Shown in pieces: positions 1-8,382 of a DNA stretch of 64,000 bases. A program made the position numbers and the translations under genes. Numbering within the stretch: position 1 is the first letter of the stretch; each line of letters opens with the position of its first letter. The stretch is from the NCBI GenBank assembly GCA_031432545.1, contig JAVKGX010000006.1:28569-92568 (forward strand), given 5' to 3'. The notes under the pieces are model-generated. The model saw only the letters and a list, made by a program, of their open reading frames with translations. It made no database searches and was not told where the DNA came from. Source of the DNA: Armatimonadota bacterium (lineage in GTDB: Bacteria; Sysuimicrobiota; Sysuimicrobiia; Sysuimicrobiales; Sysuimicrobiaceae).

Positions 1-1348
1 AGACCGCAAGGAACCGGACGAGGTAGGCGTAGACGAGCGTGAACGCCGTCCCGCTGAGGAGCAACCCGGTCGAGCGGCCGAACGTTTGGCGCGCCCACGC
101 GTCCACGGTGTTGTCCAACCAGCCGAACGGGATCAAAACGCCCACCGCGATCACCGCGCCGGGTACGGCATACCCGAGCGTCGCGATGCGCGCAGCCAAC
201 CGCATCAGCCGCGTGGGGGCCAAGCGCACCCCGTAGGCGACGACGCCGGCGACGACCACGGCCAGCGCAGCCGCCAGCGCGGCGAGCGTGAAGGTGTTGG
301 TGGCGAGGCGTACGAACGTGGCCCCGAACAGGGGGTCGCCGGCGACCCACGACAGGTGCATCAGCACGCCGGCGGGCAGCAGGAATCCGACCGCGGGCGG
401 AAGCGCGCAGGCGACCAACGCCCCCGTGGCGCGCACGCCTGCCAGTCGGTAGGCCGGCAGATCGTGGGTACCGACCGAAACGTGGTGGAATCGGCGCTGT
501 CCGCGTGACAGCCGCTCCACGCCGAGGACGGCGAACACGAACACCATCAACAGCGCGGCGAGTTTGGCGGCTCCGACCGGCGAGCCCAGGCTGAACCACG
601 TGAGGTAGATGCCGGTCGCAAAGGTGTCGACCTCGAAATGCTTGACGGTCCCGAAGTCCGCCAGCACCTCCATCGCCGCCAGAGCGACCCCCGCAGCGAT
701 GCCGGGCCGCGCCAGCGGCAGCGCCACCCGGAAGAACGTGCTCCACGGGCCGTGCCCGAGCGTGCGGCTCACCTCCAGCACGGCGACCGATTGCTCCAAG
801 AACGCCGCACGCGCAAGCATGTATACGTAGGGATACAGGGCGAAGGTCATGACGGCGACCGCGCCGCCCAACGATCGGATCTGGGGGAACCAGTAGTCGC
901 CCCGGCTCCAACCGAACCACTCGCGCAGCGCGCTCTGGACCGGTCCGGCGAACTGAAGCAGATCCGCGTAGGTGTACGCCAGCAGGTAGGCGGGGACCGC
1001 CATCGGCAACAGCAGCAGCCACTCGCACACGCGTCGTCCGGGGAAACGACACATCGTGACCAGCCAGGCGGTTCCCACGCCGATGACGAGTGAGCCGGTG
1101 CACACGCCCAGCACGAGCCACACGGTGTGGACGACGTAGCGCGGCAGCACCAGCGCCGCGAACTCGACCCAGATCCGGTCCGCCGGCACCAGCAGACTGG
1201 CCATGACCGCGACGACCGGCAGCGACAGGACGACGGCCACCGCGGCGGCCGCGGCGGGCAGAATCCAGTGCAGCGACGTTCCCGCCGCGTCGAGCCGCGG
1301 GGGAGGTGGGAGACGTCGCACGGCCTCCGTCCACGCAGGGATGCCCAC
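1..1348 (-). CDS. fbpB: Iron(III) ABC transporter permease, FbpB/FutB type (partial, C-terminus beyond left edge)
   Basis: Inner-membrane permease of a ferric-iron ABC importer. Reading from GTG at 1348 gives about 449 residues of strongly hydrophobic sequence that runs off the left edge. It shows many membrane spans and two permease-like halves, consistent with the fused two-domain FbpB family (usually about 540-560 residues, so about 100 are missing). A loop with LGHGPWSTFFRVALPLARPG (about residue 200) matches the EAA-type ATPase contact loop. The start follows a GGAGGGGGG stretch about 12 bases upstream, which itself lies in an intergenic repeat. It is 47 bases downstream of the iron-binding protein gene and is probably its operon partner; the ATPase should lie beyond the edge. 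Confidence 0.9.
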   Translation of the reverse strand, partial: MGIPAWTEAVRRLPPPPRLDAAGTSLHWILPAAAAAVAVVLSLPVVAVMASLLVPADRIWVEFAALVLPRYVVHTVWLVLGVCTGSLVIGVGTAWLVTMCRFPGRRVCEWLLLLPMAVPAYLLAYTYADLLQFAGPVQSALREWFGWSRGDYWFPQIRSLGGAVAVMTFALYPYVYMLARAAFLEQSVAVLEVSRTLGHGPWSTFFRVALPLARPGIAAGVALAAMEVLADFGTVKHFEVDTFATGIYLTWFSLGSPVGAAKLAALLMVFVFAVLGVERLSRGQRRFHHVSVGTHDLPAYRLAGVRATGALVACALPPAVGFLLPAGVLMHLSWVAGDPLFGATFVRLATNTFTLAALAAALAVVVAGVVAYGVRLAPTRLMRLAARIATLGYAVPGAVIAVGVLIPFGWLDNTVDAWARQTFGRSTGLLLSGTAFTLVYAYLVRFLAV

Positions 1349-1361
1349 AACCGCTCCCGTG

Positions 1362-1386
1362 CCCCCCTCCCCGAGGAGAGGGTCTC
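1362..1386 (-). repeat. Intergenic palindromic repeat, copy A
   Basis: On the minus strand this reads CCCTCTCC-TCGG-GGAGGGGGG, a GC-rich palindrome between the binding-protein and permease genes. The CCCTC...GGAGxGGG core recurs at 49464-49503, 52609-52660 and 63837-63899. The right arm supplies the purine-rich stretch that probably serves as ribosome binding site for the permease. The same hairpin could also reduce expression of the permease relative to the binding protein. Confidence 0.55.
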
Positions 1387-1395
1387 ACGACCGCT

Positions 1396-2433
1396 TCAGC
1401 GCCAGCCGGCCGCGATCATGATCTGCAGGGCGCGCGCACTGTTGGCGGCATACGCGCGCGCATTCAGCGAGTCCTCCAAGAACGCACCCAGGCCGAGGCC
1501 AGCCACGGGGCTGGGTACCCCGTCCAGGATCGGGTACTCGTAGTTGCCGCGGGCGAAGATCGCCTGGGCCCGCTCCGATGCGAGGTACTCGAGGAAGGTC
1601 ACCGCTGCCTGGCGGTTCGGCGCGGTGGCCACTACGCCTGCACCGCTGATGTTGACGTGGACCCCGCGCTCGCCTGGTCCCTGGTTGGGGAAGAAGATGC
1701 CCACCTTCTGGGCGACGGCGCGGTCGGATGCGCTGTGGGAGTTCACCAGCCGCACGTAATAGTAGTGGTTGACGATGGCGACGTCGCCTTCGCCTGCCGC
1801 GATCCCCTTGATCTGGTCGGTGTCGCCTCCCTGCGGCGGCCTCGCGAAGTTCGCCACCAGTCCGCGGACCCACTGCTCGGTGGCCTGCGCGCCGATGCGC
1901 TCGATCATCGCGCCGACCAGCGACTGATTGTAGACGTGGCTGGAGGAGCGCACCAGCAGCTTGCCTCGCCAGCGCGGATGCGCCAGGTCCTCGTAGGTGG
2001 ACAGGTCGGCAGGCCTTACACGGTCGCGAGCGTAGGCGATCACGCGCACACGCTTGGAGAACCCGAACCAGTAGCCCTCCGGGTCGCGCAGGCTGGCCGG
2101 GACCCGCTGGTTGAGCAGCGGCGAGGCGACGCGCTGGAACAGCTCGGCCTGCTGGGCCCTCCACAACCGACCCGCGTCGACCGTGATGAGCACGTCCGCG
2201 GGGCTATTGCGCCCCTCCGCTCGGATGCGCTCGATCAGCTGGTCGGCATCACCCTGGATGACGTTGACGCGGATTCCGGTGTGAGCGGTGAAGCCGTCCC
2301 ACAGGGCCTGGTCGGTGTCGTAGTGCCGCGCGGAGTAGATGTTGAGCCGACCGGTCTGGGCGACGACGGGAGAGGACATCGGAACGAAGACGAGCCACAG
2401 GACGGCGCAGACCACCAGCCAACGGGTTCGCAT
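1396..2433 (-). CDS. fbpA: Iron(III) ABC transporter substrate-binding protein
   Basis: Periplasmic or lipid-free extracellular ferric-ion binding protein, 345 residues. The start at 2433 is chosen because it begins a clear signal peptide (MRTRWLVVCAVLWLVF, cleavage near VVAQ) and has GGGGAGG about 10 bases upstream; an upstream ATG would add nine charged residues. The mature protein starts LNIYSARHYDTDQ, typical of FbpA/FutA. The NHYYYVRL motif near residue 220 carries the consecutive tyrosines that coordinate Fe3+ in this family. It is first in an operon with the permease, behind a promoter holding a DtxR-like box, so iron repression is expected. Confidence 0.95.
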   Translation of the reverse strand: MRTRWLVVCAVLWLVFVPMSSPVVAQTGRLNIYSARHYDTDQALWDGFTAHTGIRVNVIQGDADQLIERIRAEGRNSPADVLITVDAGRLWRAQQAELFQRVASPLLNQRVPASLRDPEGYWFGFSKRVRVIAYARDRVRPADLSTYEDLAHPRWRGKLLVRSSSHVYNQSLVGAMIERIGAQATEQWVRGLVANFARPPQGGDTDQIKGIAAGEGDVAIVNHYYYVRLVNSHSASDRAVAQKVGIFFPNQGPGERGVHVNISGAGVVATAPNRQAAVTFLEYLASERAQAIFARGNYEYPILDGVPSPVAGLGLGAFLEDSLNARAYAANSARALQIMIAAGWR

Positions 2434-2460
2434 GGGACGGGCACCTCCCCGTAGAGTCAA

Positions 2461-2483
2461 AAGTTGACTATCTAGGTCAACTT
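2461..2483. promoter_or_regulatory. Inverted repeat at the fbpA transcription start
   Basis: Perfect 8-base inverted repeat AAGTTGAC-N7-GTCAACTT lying just downstream of the predicted -10 box of the fbpA promoter, so a protein bound here would block initiation. It is distinct in sequence from the DtxR-like box further upstream. It could be a second site for the adjacent DtxR-family regulator or for another metal regulator. Confidence 0.6.
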
Positions 2484-2489
2484 ATTTTT

Positions 2490-2519
2490 AGGATATGGGC
2501 GCCATCTCTGGTTAGTCAA
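2490..2519 (-). promoter_or_regulatory. Promoter of the fbpA iron-uptake operon
   Basis: On the minus strand, TTGACT (2514-2519) and TATCCT (2490-2495) are separated by 18 bases, a good sigma-70-type promoter pointing into fbpA. The -35 box overlaps a DtxR-like operator and the -10 box abuts the 2461-2483 inverted repeat. Confidence 0.65.
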
Positions 2520-2539
2520 TCCTAACCTATAGGGGTAGG
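2512..2539. promoter_or_regulatory. DtxR/IdeR-like iron box(es)
   Basis: TTAGTCAATCCTAACCTAT (2512-2530) matches the right half of the established DtxR/IdeR consensus (TTAGGTTAGSCTAACCTAA) closely. It overlaps an imperfect dyad CCTAnCC-N5-GGnTAGG (2521-2539). Both sit over the -35 region of the fbpA promoter and directly downstream of the DtxR-family gene, so iron-dependent repression is the simplest reading. Confidence 0.65.
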
Positions 2540-2607
2540 ATCGGCCGGCAGGGTCCGGGACTCCTGACCTATGGTGTGATTCGGGAGCCGGCGGTGCGGG
2601 TACGAGC

Positions 2608-3279
2608 TCAGAGCCGACTCACGCGGACACGGGAGGCCGCCTCCGGGCCGATGGCCCTGCGGTGGCCGTTCGTCTGGAAGAAGATGGGCCCGTTGAAGGG
2701 TGCCACCTCCTCGACGAGCAGTTCGGCACCGGGCACCAGGCCGAGCGAGCCGAGGTAGCGCACGAGTTCGGCGTTCTCTTCCGGGATGCTGCGGACCCTG
2801 CCGCGCTCCCCCGCGCGCAGATCGGCGAGGCTCGCCTCGGGAAGCGAGTCGATGCGGCCGTCGCGGCACGGGATCGGCTGGCCGTGGGGGCAGTGGGTGG
2901 GCGAACCCAGGACGGCCTCCAGGCGTGCTTCCACCTCCGGGCTGATGACGTGCTCCATCTTGCACGCCTCGTCGTACACCCTGTCCAGAGCAAGCCCGAG
3001 GACGTCGGTGAGCAGGCGTTCGGCCAGGCGCAGGCGGCGCACGACGCGCACGGCGACGTCGTAGCCCTCGGGCGTCAGGGCCACGCCCTCTTCGGTGGGG
3101 CGAACGAACCTCTGCTGCTCCAGCCGCTTGAGCATCTCGGACGCCGACGGCACGGAGACGCCCATGAACTCCGCGACCTTCGAGACCGTCGGAGGCGGTG
3201 CGCTCTGCTGGATCGCAAACACCGCCTTGAGGTACATCTCGGTGCGTTCGGTCTTGGCGATGTCGTGCGTGGTCACCAT
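2608..3279 (-). CDS. Iron-dependent transcriptional repressor, DtxR family
   Basis: Metal-responsive DNA-binding repressor, 223 residues. N-terminal winged helix (TVSKVAEFMGVSVPSASEML), dimerisation and metal-binding domain, then a C-terminal FeoA/SH3-like domain (about residues 145-220). The EACKMEHVIS motif holds the Cys-x-x-Glu-His ligands of iron-type DtxR/IdeR, whereas manganese-type MntR has Glu in place of the Cys. This supports iron sensing. A longer upstream reading to 3408 is arginine-rich and not family-like, so ATG 3279 is preferred. A possible -10 box (TATGTT on the minus strand, 3303-3308) lies upstream. It is followed after 174 bases by the operator-bearing promoter of fbpA. 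Confidence 0.93.
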   Translation of the reverse strand: MVTTHDIAKTERTEMYLKAVFAIQQSAPPPTVSKVAEFMGVSVPSASEMLKRLEQQRFVRPTEEGVALTPEGYDVAVRVVRRLRLAERLLTDVLGLALDRVYDEACKMEHVISPEVEARLEAVLGSPTHCPHGQPIPCRDGRIDSLPEASLADLRAGERGRVRSIPEENAELVRYLGSLGLVPGAELLVEEVAPFNGPIFFQTNGHRRAIGPEAASRVRVSRL

Positions 3280-3368
3280 GCCCGACCCCCAGCCCAAACG
3301 ATAACATAGGACCACGGCGGCCCGCAGGCGGACGACGCCGGGATGCGCCGAGGGCAGAGAGAGCCGCA

Positions 3369-3755
3369 GTGGCCCACCGGAAACTTGCCTCCTTCCAGCG
3401 CCACGCAAACCTGATCCGCGCCGCGCGCAACTGGTACGAGTCGCACGGATACGCGCGCATCTTCGCGGACGTGCCGGGCATACGGCCGCCGCGTTCGATC
3501 CACATCGCCGGATCCGAACCCTCCCGGCCAGACCTCACTTGCCGCGACGCGCGCAATAAACTGGTCGTGGTCGAGGCGGAGACCTGCGACACCCTCGACC
3601 TGCCGGAAACCGCATCGCAGTGGCGTCTGTTCCGGCAGTACGCCGACGCCGCGGGCGGAGAGTTCCACCTGGTCGTCCCGGAGGAGTGCGCGCCGGCCGC
3701 ACAGCGCCGACTCCAGGTGCTGGGGATCCGGGCCGACCACGTCCTGGCGCTGTAG
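3369..3755 (+). CDS. Hypothetical protein, possible PD-(D/E)xK-type fold
   Basis: 128 residues from GTG 3369, with a purine-rich AGAGAGA stretch a few bases upstream. Not recognised. The central part reads RPDLTCRDARNKLVVVEAE, where an Asp in a PD pair followed by a strand with ExE resembles the active-site layout of PD-(D/E)xK nuclease-fold proteins. A later QW motif and a C-terminal alpha/beta segment (FHLVVPEEC) would fit such a fold. No membrane segment or signal is seen. It stands alone between the DtxR gene and the convergent end of the liv operon. Codon position bias favours this frame over the antisense ones. Function is unknown; the fold is inference only. Confidence 0.6.
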   Translation: MAHRKLASFQRHANLIRAARNWYESHGYARIFADVPGIRPPRSIHIAGSEPSRPDLTCRDARNKLVVVEAETCDTLDLPETASQWRLFRQYADAAGGEFHLVVPEECAPAAQRRLQVLGIRADHVLAL

Positions 3756-3772
3756 GAGGACAGCGCCCCGGG

Positions 3773-4477
3773 TCACACGCTAAGGTACCGCCGCCAGACG
3801 TCTGGGGCCGCGCGCAGCTCTTCTGAAGAGCCCTGCCAGACGACGCGGCCGCGCTCGAGCACGAAGTGGTGGTGGGCCAAGTCGAGCAGGCGGTGGACGT
3901 ACTTGTCAATGAGCAGGATCGCCTGGCCGCCTTCGTTCAGGCGGCGCAGGCAGCGCCAGATCTCCTCGCGCAGCATCGGAGCCAGCCCCTCGGTGGCCTC
4001 GTCGAGGATCAACAGATGTGGGTTCGTCATCAGGGCCCTGCCGATCGCGAGCATCTGCTGCTCGCCGCCCGACAGCTGGTCGCCGTAGCGGTTCAGCCGC
4101 TGGCCCAGACGAGGGAACAGGTCCACGACCCGGTCCAGCGTCCACGGGTGGGCGCTGCCGTTGCGGTTGGCGGCGAACGCGACGAGGTTCTCCCGCACGG
4201 TCAGGTTGGGGAAGACCTGGCGTCCCTCCGGCACGAGGGCAACCCCCAGGGCTGCGATCCGCTCCGGCGGCCAGCCCGCGATCGCGCGGCCGCGGAACTC
4301 CACCCGACCGGCGCGCGGGGGCACCAGACCGGTGATCGAGCGGACGGTGGTCGTCTTGCCCATGCCGTTGCGGCCCAGCAGCGTCACGACCTTCCCGTCC
4401 TCGACGGCGAGGTCGACGCCGAAAAGCACCTGGCTGTTCCCGTAAAACGTCTGCAGGCCTTCCACGCTTAGCAGCAT
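3773..4477 (-). CDS. livF: Branched-chain/aromatic amino acid ABC transporter ATPase LivF
   Basis: Cytoplasmic ATPase of a Liv-type importer, 234 residues, normal length. Walker A is GRNGMGKTTT (about residue 37), the signature is LSGGEQQ and Walker B is LLILDEATEGLAP. The NGMGKTT and EGLAP variants are typical of LivF rather than LivG. Its ATG shares one base with the livG stop (TGATG at 4479-4475), indicating translational coupling. It is the last gene of a long leftward operon that begins at the MarR gene at 12925, which ties the transporter to aromatic-acid catabolism rather than to branched-chain amino acids alone. Confidence 0.95.
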   Translation of the reverse strand: MLLSVEGLQTFYGNSQVLFGVDLAVEDGKVVTLLGRNGMGKTTTVRSITGLVPPRAGRVEFRGRAIAGWPPERIAALGVALVPEGRQVFPNLTVRENLVAFAANRNGSAHPWTLDRVVDLFPRLGQRLNRYGDQLSGGEQQMLAIGRALMTNPHLLILDEATEGLAPMLREEIWRCLRRLNEGGQAILLIDKYVHRLLDLAHHHFVLERGRVVWQGSSEELRAAPDVWRRYLSV

Positions 4478-5220
4478 CAAACCGCCTCCCCCAGGTACGC
4501 GCGGTGCACCTCGGGGTTGGCGCGGACCTCGTCGGGCCGACCGGAAGCCAGGACCCGGCCGTCCACCAGCACCGAGATCCGGTCCGCCGCGCCGAAGACG
4601 ACATCCATGTCGTGTTCGACGAGCAGGATCGTGACCTGCTTTTTCAGGTCTCGGATCAACTCCAGCATGCGCCGCGACTCCTCCAGACTCATGCCGGAGG
4701 TCGGCTCGTCCAGCAGCAGCAGCTTGGGACGGCAGGCCAGCGCCAGGGCCACCTCGACCTGGCGCTGCTCCCCGTGGGACAGCGCCTGCACCGGCACGTG
4801 CAGGCGGTCTGCGAGGCCGACCTGCCGTGCGAACGCGGCTGCCTCGTCTTCGAGGTCCCGCTCGCGGTACACGGGGTGCCAGAAGCCAAACGAGCTCCCC
4901 GTCCGCGCCTGGACCGCGAGGGCGAGGTTGTCCACGACGGTGTAGCCCCAGAACAGGTTGGTGACCTGGAACGTGCGGGCGATCCCCAGCAGCGTGCGCC
5001 GGTGCGCGGGCAGGCGGGTGACGTCGTCGCCGGCGAACGCGATCCTGCCCTCCGTCGGCGGCACGACACCCGCGACCAGGTTGATGAACGTCGTCTTGCC
5101 GGCGCCGTTGGGACCGATGAGCGCGTGGACCTCGCCGGGTGCGACGTCCAGGTCGCACCGCCACAGGGCAACCACCCCACCGAAGCGCTTGCTGAGACCG
5201 CGGACTTCCAGCAGGCTCAC
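4477..5220 (-). CDS. livG: Branched-chain/aromatic amino acid ABC transporter ATPase LivG
   Basis: Second ATPase of the Liv importer, 247 residues from GTG 5220. Walker A is GPNGAGKTTF, the signature region is LSHGEQRQVEVALAL and Walker B is LLLLDEPTSGMS, all LivG-like. The GTG overlaps the livM stop (GTGA, 5220-5217). Pairs with LivF under the LivH/LivM membrane channel. The signature SHGEQ rather than SGGQ is usual for LivG. Confidence 0.95.
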   Translation of the reverse strand: MSLLEVRGLSKRFGGVVALWRCDLDVAPGEVHALIGPNGAGKTTFINLVAGVVPPTEGRIAFAGDDVTRLPAHRRTLLGIARTFQVTNLFWGYTVVDNLALAVQARTGSSFGFWHPVYRERDLEDEAAAFARQVGLADRLHVPVQALSHGEQRQVEVALALACRPKLLLLDEPTSGMSLEESRRMLELIRDLKKQVTILLVEHDMDVVFGAADRISVLVDGRVLASGRPDEVRANPEVHRAYLGEAV

Positions 5221-6206
5221 CGGGGCCGCCCTTCCAGGATGCCCGCGATCCCACGCGGCGCGAGCAATACGACCGCGAGCAGTACTGCACCCACCCCCAG
5301 TTGCCAGTGGATCGTGACGCTGTGGAACACCTCCTCCAGCGCCACCATCGCCGCGGCTCCCAACACGCCGCCCCAGAACCTGCCCACCCCTCCGAGGATC
5401 ACCATCAGCATGAGGTGGCCGGACTGCGGCCAGCTCAGCATGTACGGAGACGCATACTGCGTGTAGTGGACCATCAGCACGCCCGCCAGCCCGGTGATCG
5501 CGCCCGAGACCGCGAAGGCGACCAGCTGGTACGGATAGGCGGAAAAGCCGATCGCCGTCGCCCGGGACTCGTTGTCCCGGATCGCCTGCAGCGCCCGCCC
5601 GAAACGGGCGTGCACGATCCTCCACAGCAACCACAGGCAGACCACCAAGACGGCCAAAACCAAGTAGTAGACCTCCACGTCGCCCAGCGGGAGCCCGAAG
5701 TCCGTCCGCGGCGCGCGCAGCCCGTCCTCGCCGCCGTACTGTTTGAAAGAGATCACGCCGTAGTAGAACATCTGCGCGAACGCGAGCGTGATCATGATGA
5801 AGTACAGACCTCGCGTGCGCAGACAGATCGCAGCGACCGCCGTCGCCACCGCTGCCGCCACGAGCACCGCGGTCGGCCATACCACCCACGCCGACGTCGT
5901 GCCTTCGCGAGCGAGGACGGCCACGGTGTACGCCCCCAGACCGAAGTAGGTCGCATGCCCGAAGCTCACCAGGCCGCCGAAGCCCAGGACGAGATTCAGG
6001 CCGCTGGCGGCCAAGGCGAACACCATCGCCTTCGTGACCAGGCCCATGTAGAACTCCAGGCCCCAGGCGACGGCCGCCGGCGGAAACAGCGCGACCAGGG
6101 CCGCGGGCAAGACGCCCAGCGCCGCCTTGGGCCACGCCGACCCCGGCGCCCGCGCGGCGACATCGGGGCTGGCCGTCACCGATCGGGTGTGCTCGTCCGC
6201 GGCCAC
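5217..6206 (-). CDS. livM: Branched-chain/aromatic amino acid ABC transporter permease LivM
   Basis: Inner-membrane channel subunit, 329 residues with about nine or ten hydrophobic segments. Motifs GLNLVLGFGGLVSFGHATYFGLGAY and RAIRDNES are hallmarks of LivM (first shortened here to its SFGHAxYFGLGAY core). GTG 6206 is chosen because GGAG lies six bases upstream and reading further upstream gives an arginine/serine-rich shadow of livH. It begins 13 bases after the livH stop and its own stop overlaps livG. Confidence 0.93.
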   Translation of the reverse strand: MAADEHTRSVTASPDVAARAPGSAWPKAALGVLPAALVALFPPAAVAWGLEFYMGLVTKAMVFALAASGLNLVLGFGGLVSFGHATYFGLGAYTVAVLAREGTTSAWVVWPTAVLVAAAVATAVAAICLRTRGLYFIMITLAFAQMFYYGVISFKQYGGEDGLRAPRTDFGLPLGDVEVYYLVLAVLVVCLWLLWRIVHARFGRALQAIRDNESRATAIGFSAYPYQLVAFAVSGAITGLAGVLMVHYTQYASPYMLSWPQSGHLMLMVILGGVGRFWGGVLGAAAMVALEEVFHSVTIHWQLGVGAVLLAVVLLAPRGIAGILEGRPR

Positions 6207-6219
6207 CGCCCACTCCGAG

Positions 6220-7149
6220 CTAGATCCGCACCGGGAACAACCCCTGCGGTCGGAAGAACAGCACGATCGCCATGAGGAGGTAGATGAGGATCGACGCCAG
6301 CGCCGGGCCGAGGTTCGACGCCACTTCGGGCGACGCCAGCCGCACCAGCAGCATCGGGAGGAACGCCCGGCCGGCCGTGTCCACCGTGCCCACGACGATC
6401 GCACCCAGCAGCGCGCCCTTGATCGATCCGATGCCCCCGATGACGACGACGACGAACGCCAGGATCAGGATGCTCTCGCCCATGCCGACCTGAACCGCGA
6501 GGATCGGTCCCAAAAGAGCGCCGGCCACCGCGCACAGGGCGGCGCCCGCGGCGAACACCACGGTGAAGACCTGCCGGATCGGCACCCCCATCGCCTGCGC
6601 CATCGCGCGGTTCGATGCGCCGGCCCGCACCCACATCCCGATGCGCGTCCGGTGGATCAGCAAGAACAACGCGACGGCCAGCCCCAGGCCCGCACCGATG
6701 ATCGTCAGGCGGTAGGCGGAGTATCCCAAGTCCGGCAACACCCGCACCGGCTGGGCCAGCTCCGAGGGGACCGACAGCAGCAGGGCGTGCGGACCCCAGA
6801 CGATCCGCACGCCCTCGTTGAAGATCAAGATCAGAGCGAACGTCGCCAGCACCTGCGTGAGGTGGTCGCGGGCGTACAGCCGTCGCAGCACCGAGACCTC
6901 CAGCAGCGTCCCGACGACCGCGGTGGCCGCGACCGCCAGCGCCGCGCCGACCCAGAAGGATCCGGTGACGCCGATGAAGGTGGCCGCCAGGTACGCCCCG
7001 ATCATGTACAGCGAGCCGTGCGCTAGGTTCACGACATCCATGATGCCCAGGACCAGCGTGAGACCGGCGGCGAGCAGGAACAGCATCAGGCCGAACTGCA
7101 GCCCGTTGAGCAGCTGCTCCACGACCAACGACAGTGGGATGTCCGACAT
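6220..7149 (-). CDS. livH: Branched-chain/aromatic amino acid ABC transporter permease LivH
   Basis: Inner-membrane channel subunit, 309 residues, about eight membrane segments. The DVVNLAHGSLYMIGAY motif near residue 38 and GGIGSIKGALLGAIVVG near the C-terminus are diagnostic of LivH. The gene follows livK by 60 bases, enough for a ribosome binding site but with no evident terminator. Partner of LivM in the substrate channel. Confidence 0.95.
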   Translation of the reverse strand: MSDIPLSLVVEQLLNGLQFGLMLFLLAAGLTLVLGIMDVVNLAHGSLYMIGAYLAATFIGVTGSFWVGAALAVAATAVVGTLLEVSVLRRLYARDHLTQVLATFALILIFNEGVRIVWGPHALLLSVPSELAQPVRVLPDLGYSAYRLTIIGAGLGLAVALFLLIHRTRIGMWVRAGASNRAMAQAMGVPIRQVFTVVFAAGAALCAVAGALLGPILAVQVGMGESILILAFVVVVIGGIGSIKGALLGAIVVGTVDTAGRAFLPMLLVRLASPEVASNLGPALASILIYLLMAIVLFFRPQGLFPVRI

Positions 7150-7209
7150 GGTCGCCTCGCGCGGGAACAGACACCGCTCCGCGGCGTCCTCCGACCGGAC
7201 GGGCGCCTC

Positions 7210-8382
7210 CTACAGGCGACAGCGGCCGACGTAGGCGTCGCCGTGGTTGCGGAAGATCGTGCCGCGCAACCGATTGACGATCTCGCCGTTGGTCTGCTCT
7301 TCGACCTGCCGCAGGTAGTAGTCCTGGATCGGATACCCGTTGCGGTTGAACCGGACGCGTCCGCGGGTGGTGTCGAAGCCCGCCAGGATCGCGCGCCGAA
7401 TGTCCGCCCTGCGGCCCAGGTCGCCCCCGACGGCCCGCAGAGCGTGGTCGAGGGCAAGCGCCGCGTCGTATCCCTGTGCCGCATAGAGCGCCGGCACCCG
7501 GTTGTAGGTGCGACGGAAGTCTTCGACGAACCGGCGGTTGATGGGGTTGAAGATCTCCAACGCCCAGTGCGAGCTGTTGAACACCCCCACCATCGGCCGC
7601 CCCACCGCGCGGATGATGTCGGCGTCGGCCGAAAATCCGGGCAGCAGCAGCGGGATCTCCCGCATCAGCCCAGCCTCCGCGTACTGCTTATTGAAGTTCA
7701 CCCCCATCGCACCCGGGTAGAAGGCGTACACGGCCCTGGGGCGGGCGGCACGGATCTGTGCGATCTCCGCCGAGTAGTCCAGCTGGCCCAGCCGCGTGTA
7801 CACCTCGCTCACCACGCGCCCCTTGTAAAAGCGCTTGAATCCGTTGAGCGCGTCGCGCCCGGCCGGGTAGTTCGGCGCGAGGATGAAGGCGGTCTCGTAC
7901 CCGCGCAGCTGCGCGTGGTGTCCCATGGCCTCGTGCAGGTTGTCGTTCTGCCAGGCGACGTTGACGAAGAATGGGTTGCACTGCTCGCCGGCGTACTCCG
8001 ACGGCCCTGCGTTGGGGCTGATGTAGAAGGTCTGGTTCGCGAACACCATCTCCCCGACCGCCAGCAGCACATTCGAGAAGATGATCCCGGTGACGAAGTC
8101 GACGCGGTCGCGCCGCAGCATGCGGTCCACCGCGGTGCGCGCGACCTCGGGGTTCTGCTCGTCGTCAGCGACCACGACCTCCACGCCCAGCCCGCCGAGC
8201 CGGTTGCCGAGGTGCCGCAGCGCGAGGTTGAAGCCGTCGCGCACGTCGATCCCCAGCGCCGCGCCGCCTCCGGACAGGGTGCTCACGAACCCGATCTTGA
8301 CGGCGCGCGGCTGCGCGCCGACGGGCAGCGCCGCCACCACCAGCAACGCAACGACGAGGTAAGCGATCCTGCAGCCGATCAT
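7210..8382 (-). CDS. livK: ABC transporter substrate-binding protein, LivK/Peripla_BP_6 family
   Basis: Secreted binding protein, 390 residues. The start at 8382 begins a signal peptide (MIGCRIAYLVVALLVVAALPVGAQ), and its ATG overlaps the RidA stop (ATGA). The mature protein has the type I periplasmic-binding layout: VKIGFVSTLSGGGAALG at the start, VDFVTGIIFSNV and PRAVYAFYPGAMGVNFNKQY. Peripla_BP_6 proteins bind branched-chain or aromatic amino acids, benzoates and amides. Its place directly behind a 2-aminobenzoate-type ligase and RidA suggests an aromatic substrate (anthranilate, kynurenine or tryptophan). That specificity is inference; Leu/Ile/Val remain possible. Confidence 0.92.
   Translation of the reverse strand: MIGCRIAYLVVALLVVAALPVGAQPRAVKIGFVSTLSGGGAALGIDVRDGFNLALRHLGNRLGGLGVEVVVADDEQNPEVARTAVDRMLRRDRVDFVTGIIFSNVLLAVGEMVFANQTFYISPNAGPSEYAGEQCNPFFVNVAWQNDNLHEAMGHHAQLRGYETAFILAPNYPAGRDALNGFKRFYKGRVVSEVYTRLGQLDYSAEIAQIRAARPRAVYAFYPGAMGVNFNKQYAEAGLMREIPLLLPGFSADADIIRAVGRPMVGVFNSSHWALEIFNPINRRFVEDFRRTYNRVPALYAAQGYDAALALDHALRAVGGDLGRRADIRRAILAGFDTTRGRVRFNRNGYPIQDYYLRQVEEQTNGEIVNRLRGTIFRNHGDAYVGRCRL

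Noticed and set aside
847-1350. Arg/Ser/Cys-rich leftward frame over the permease
   Set aside because: The alternative frame from GTG 1348 gives a hydrophobic permease; the Arg-rich frame is its shadow.
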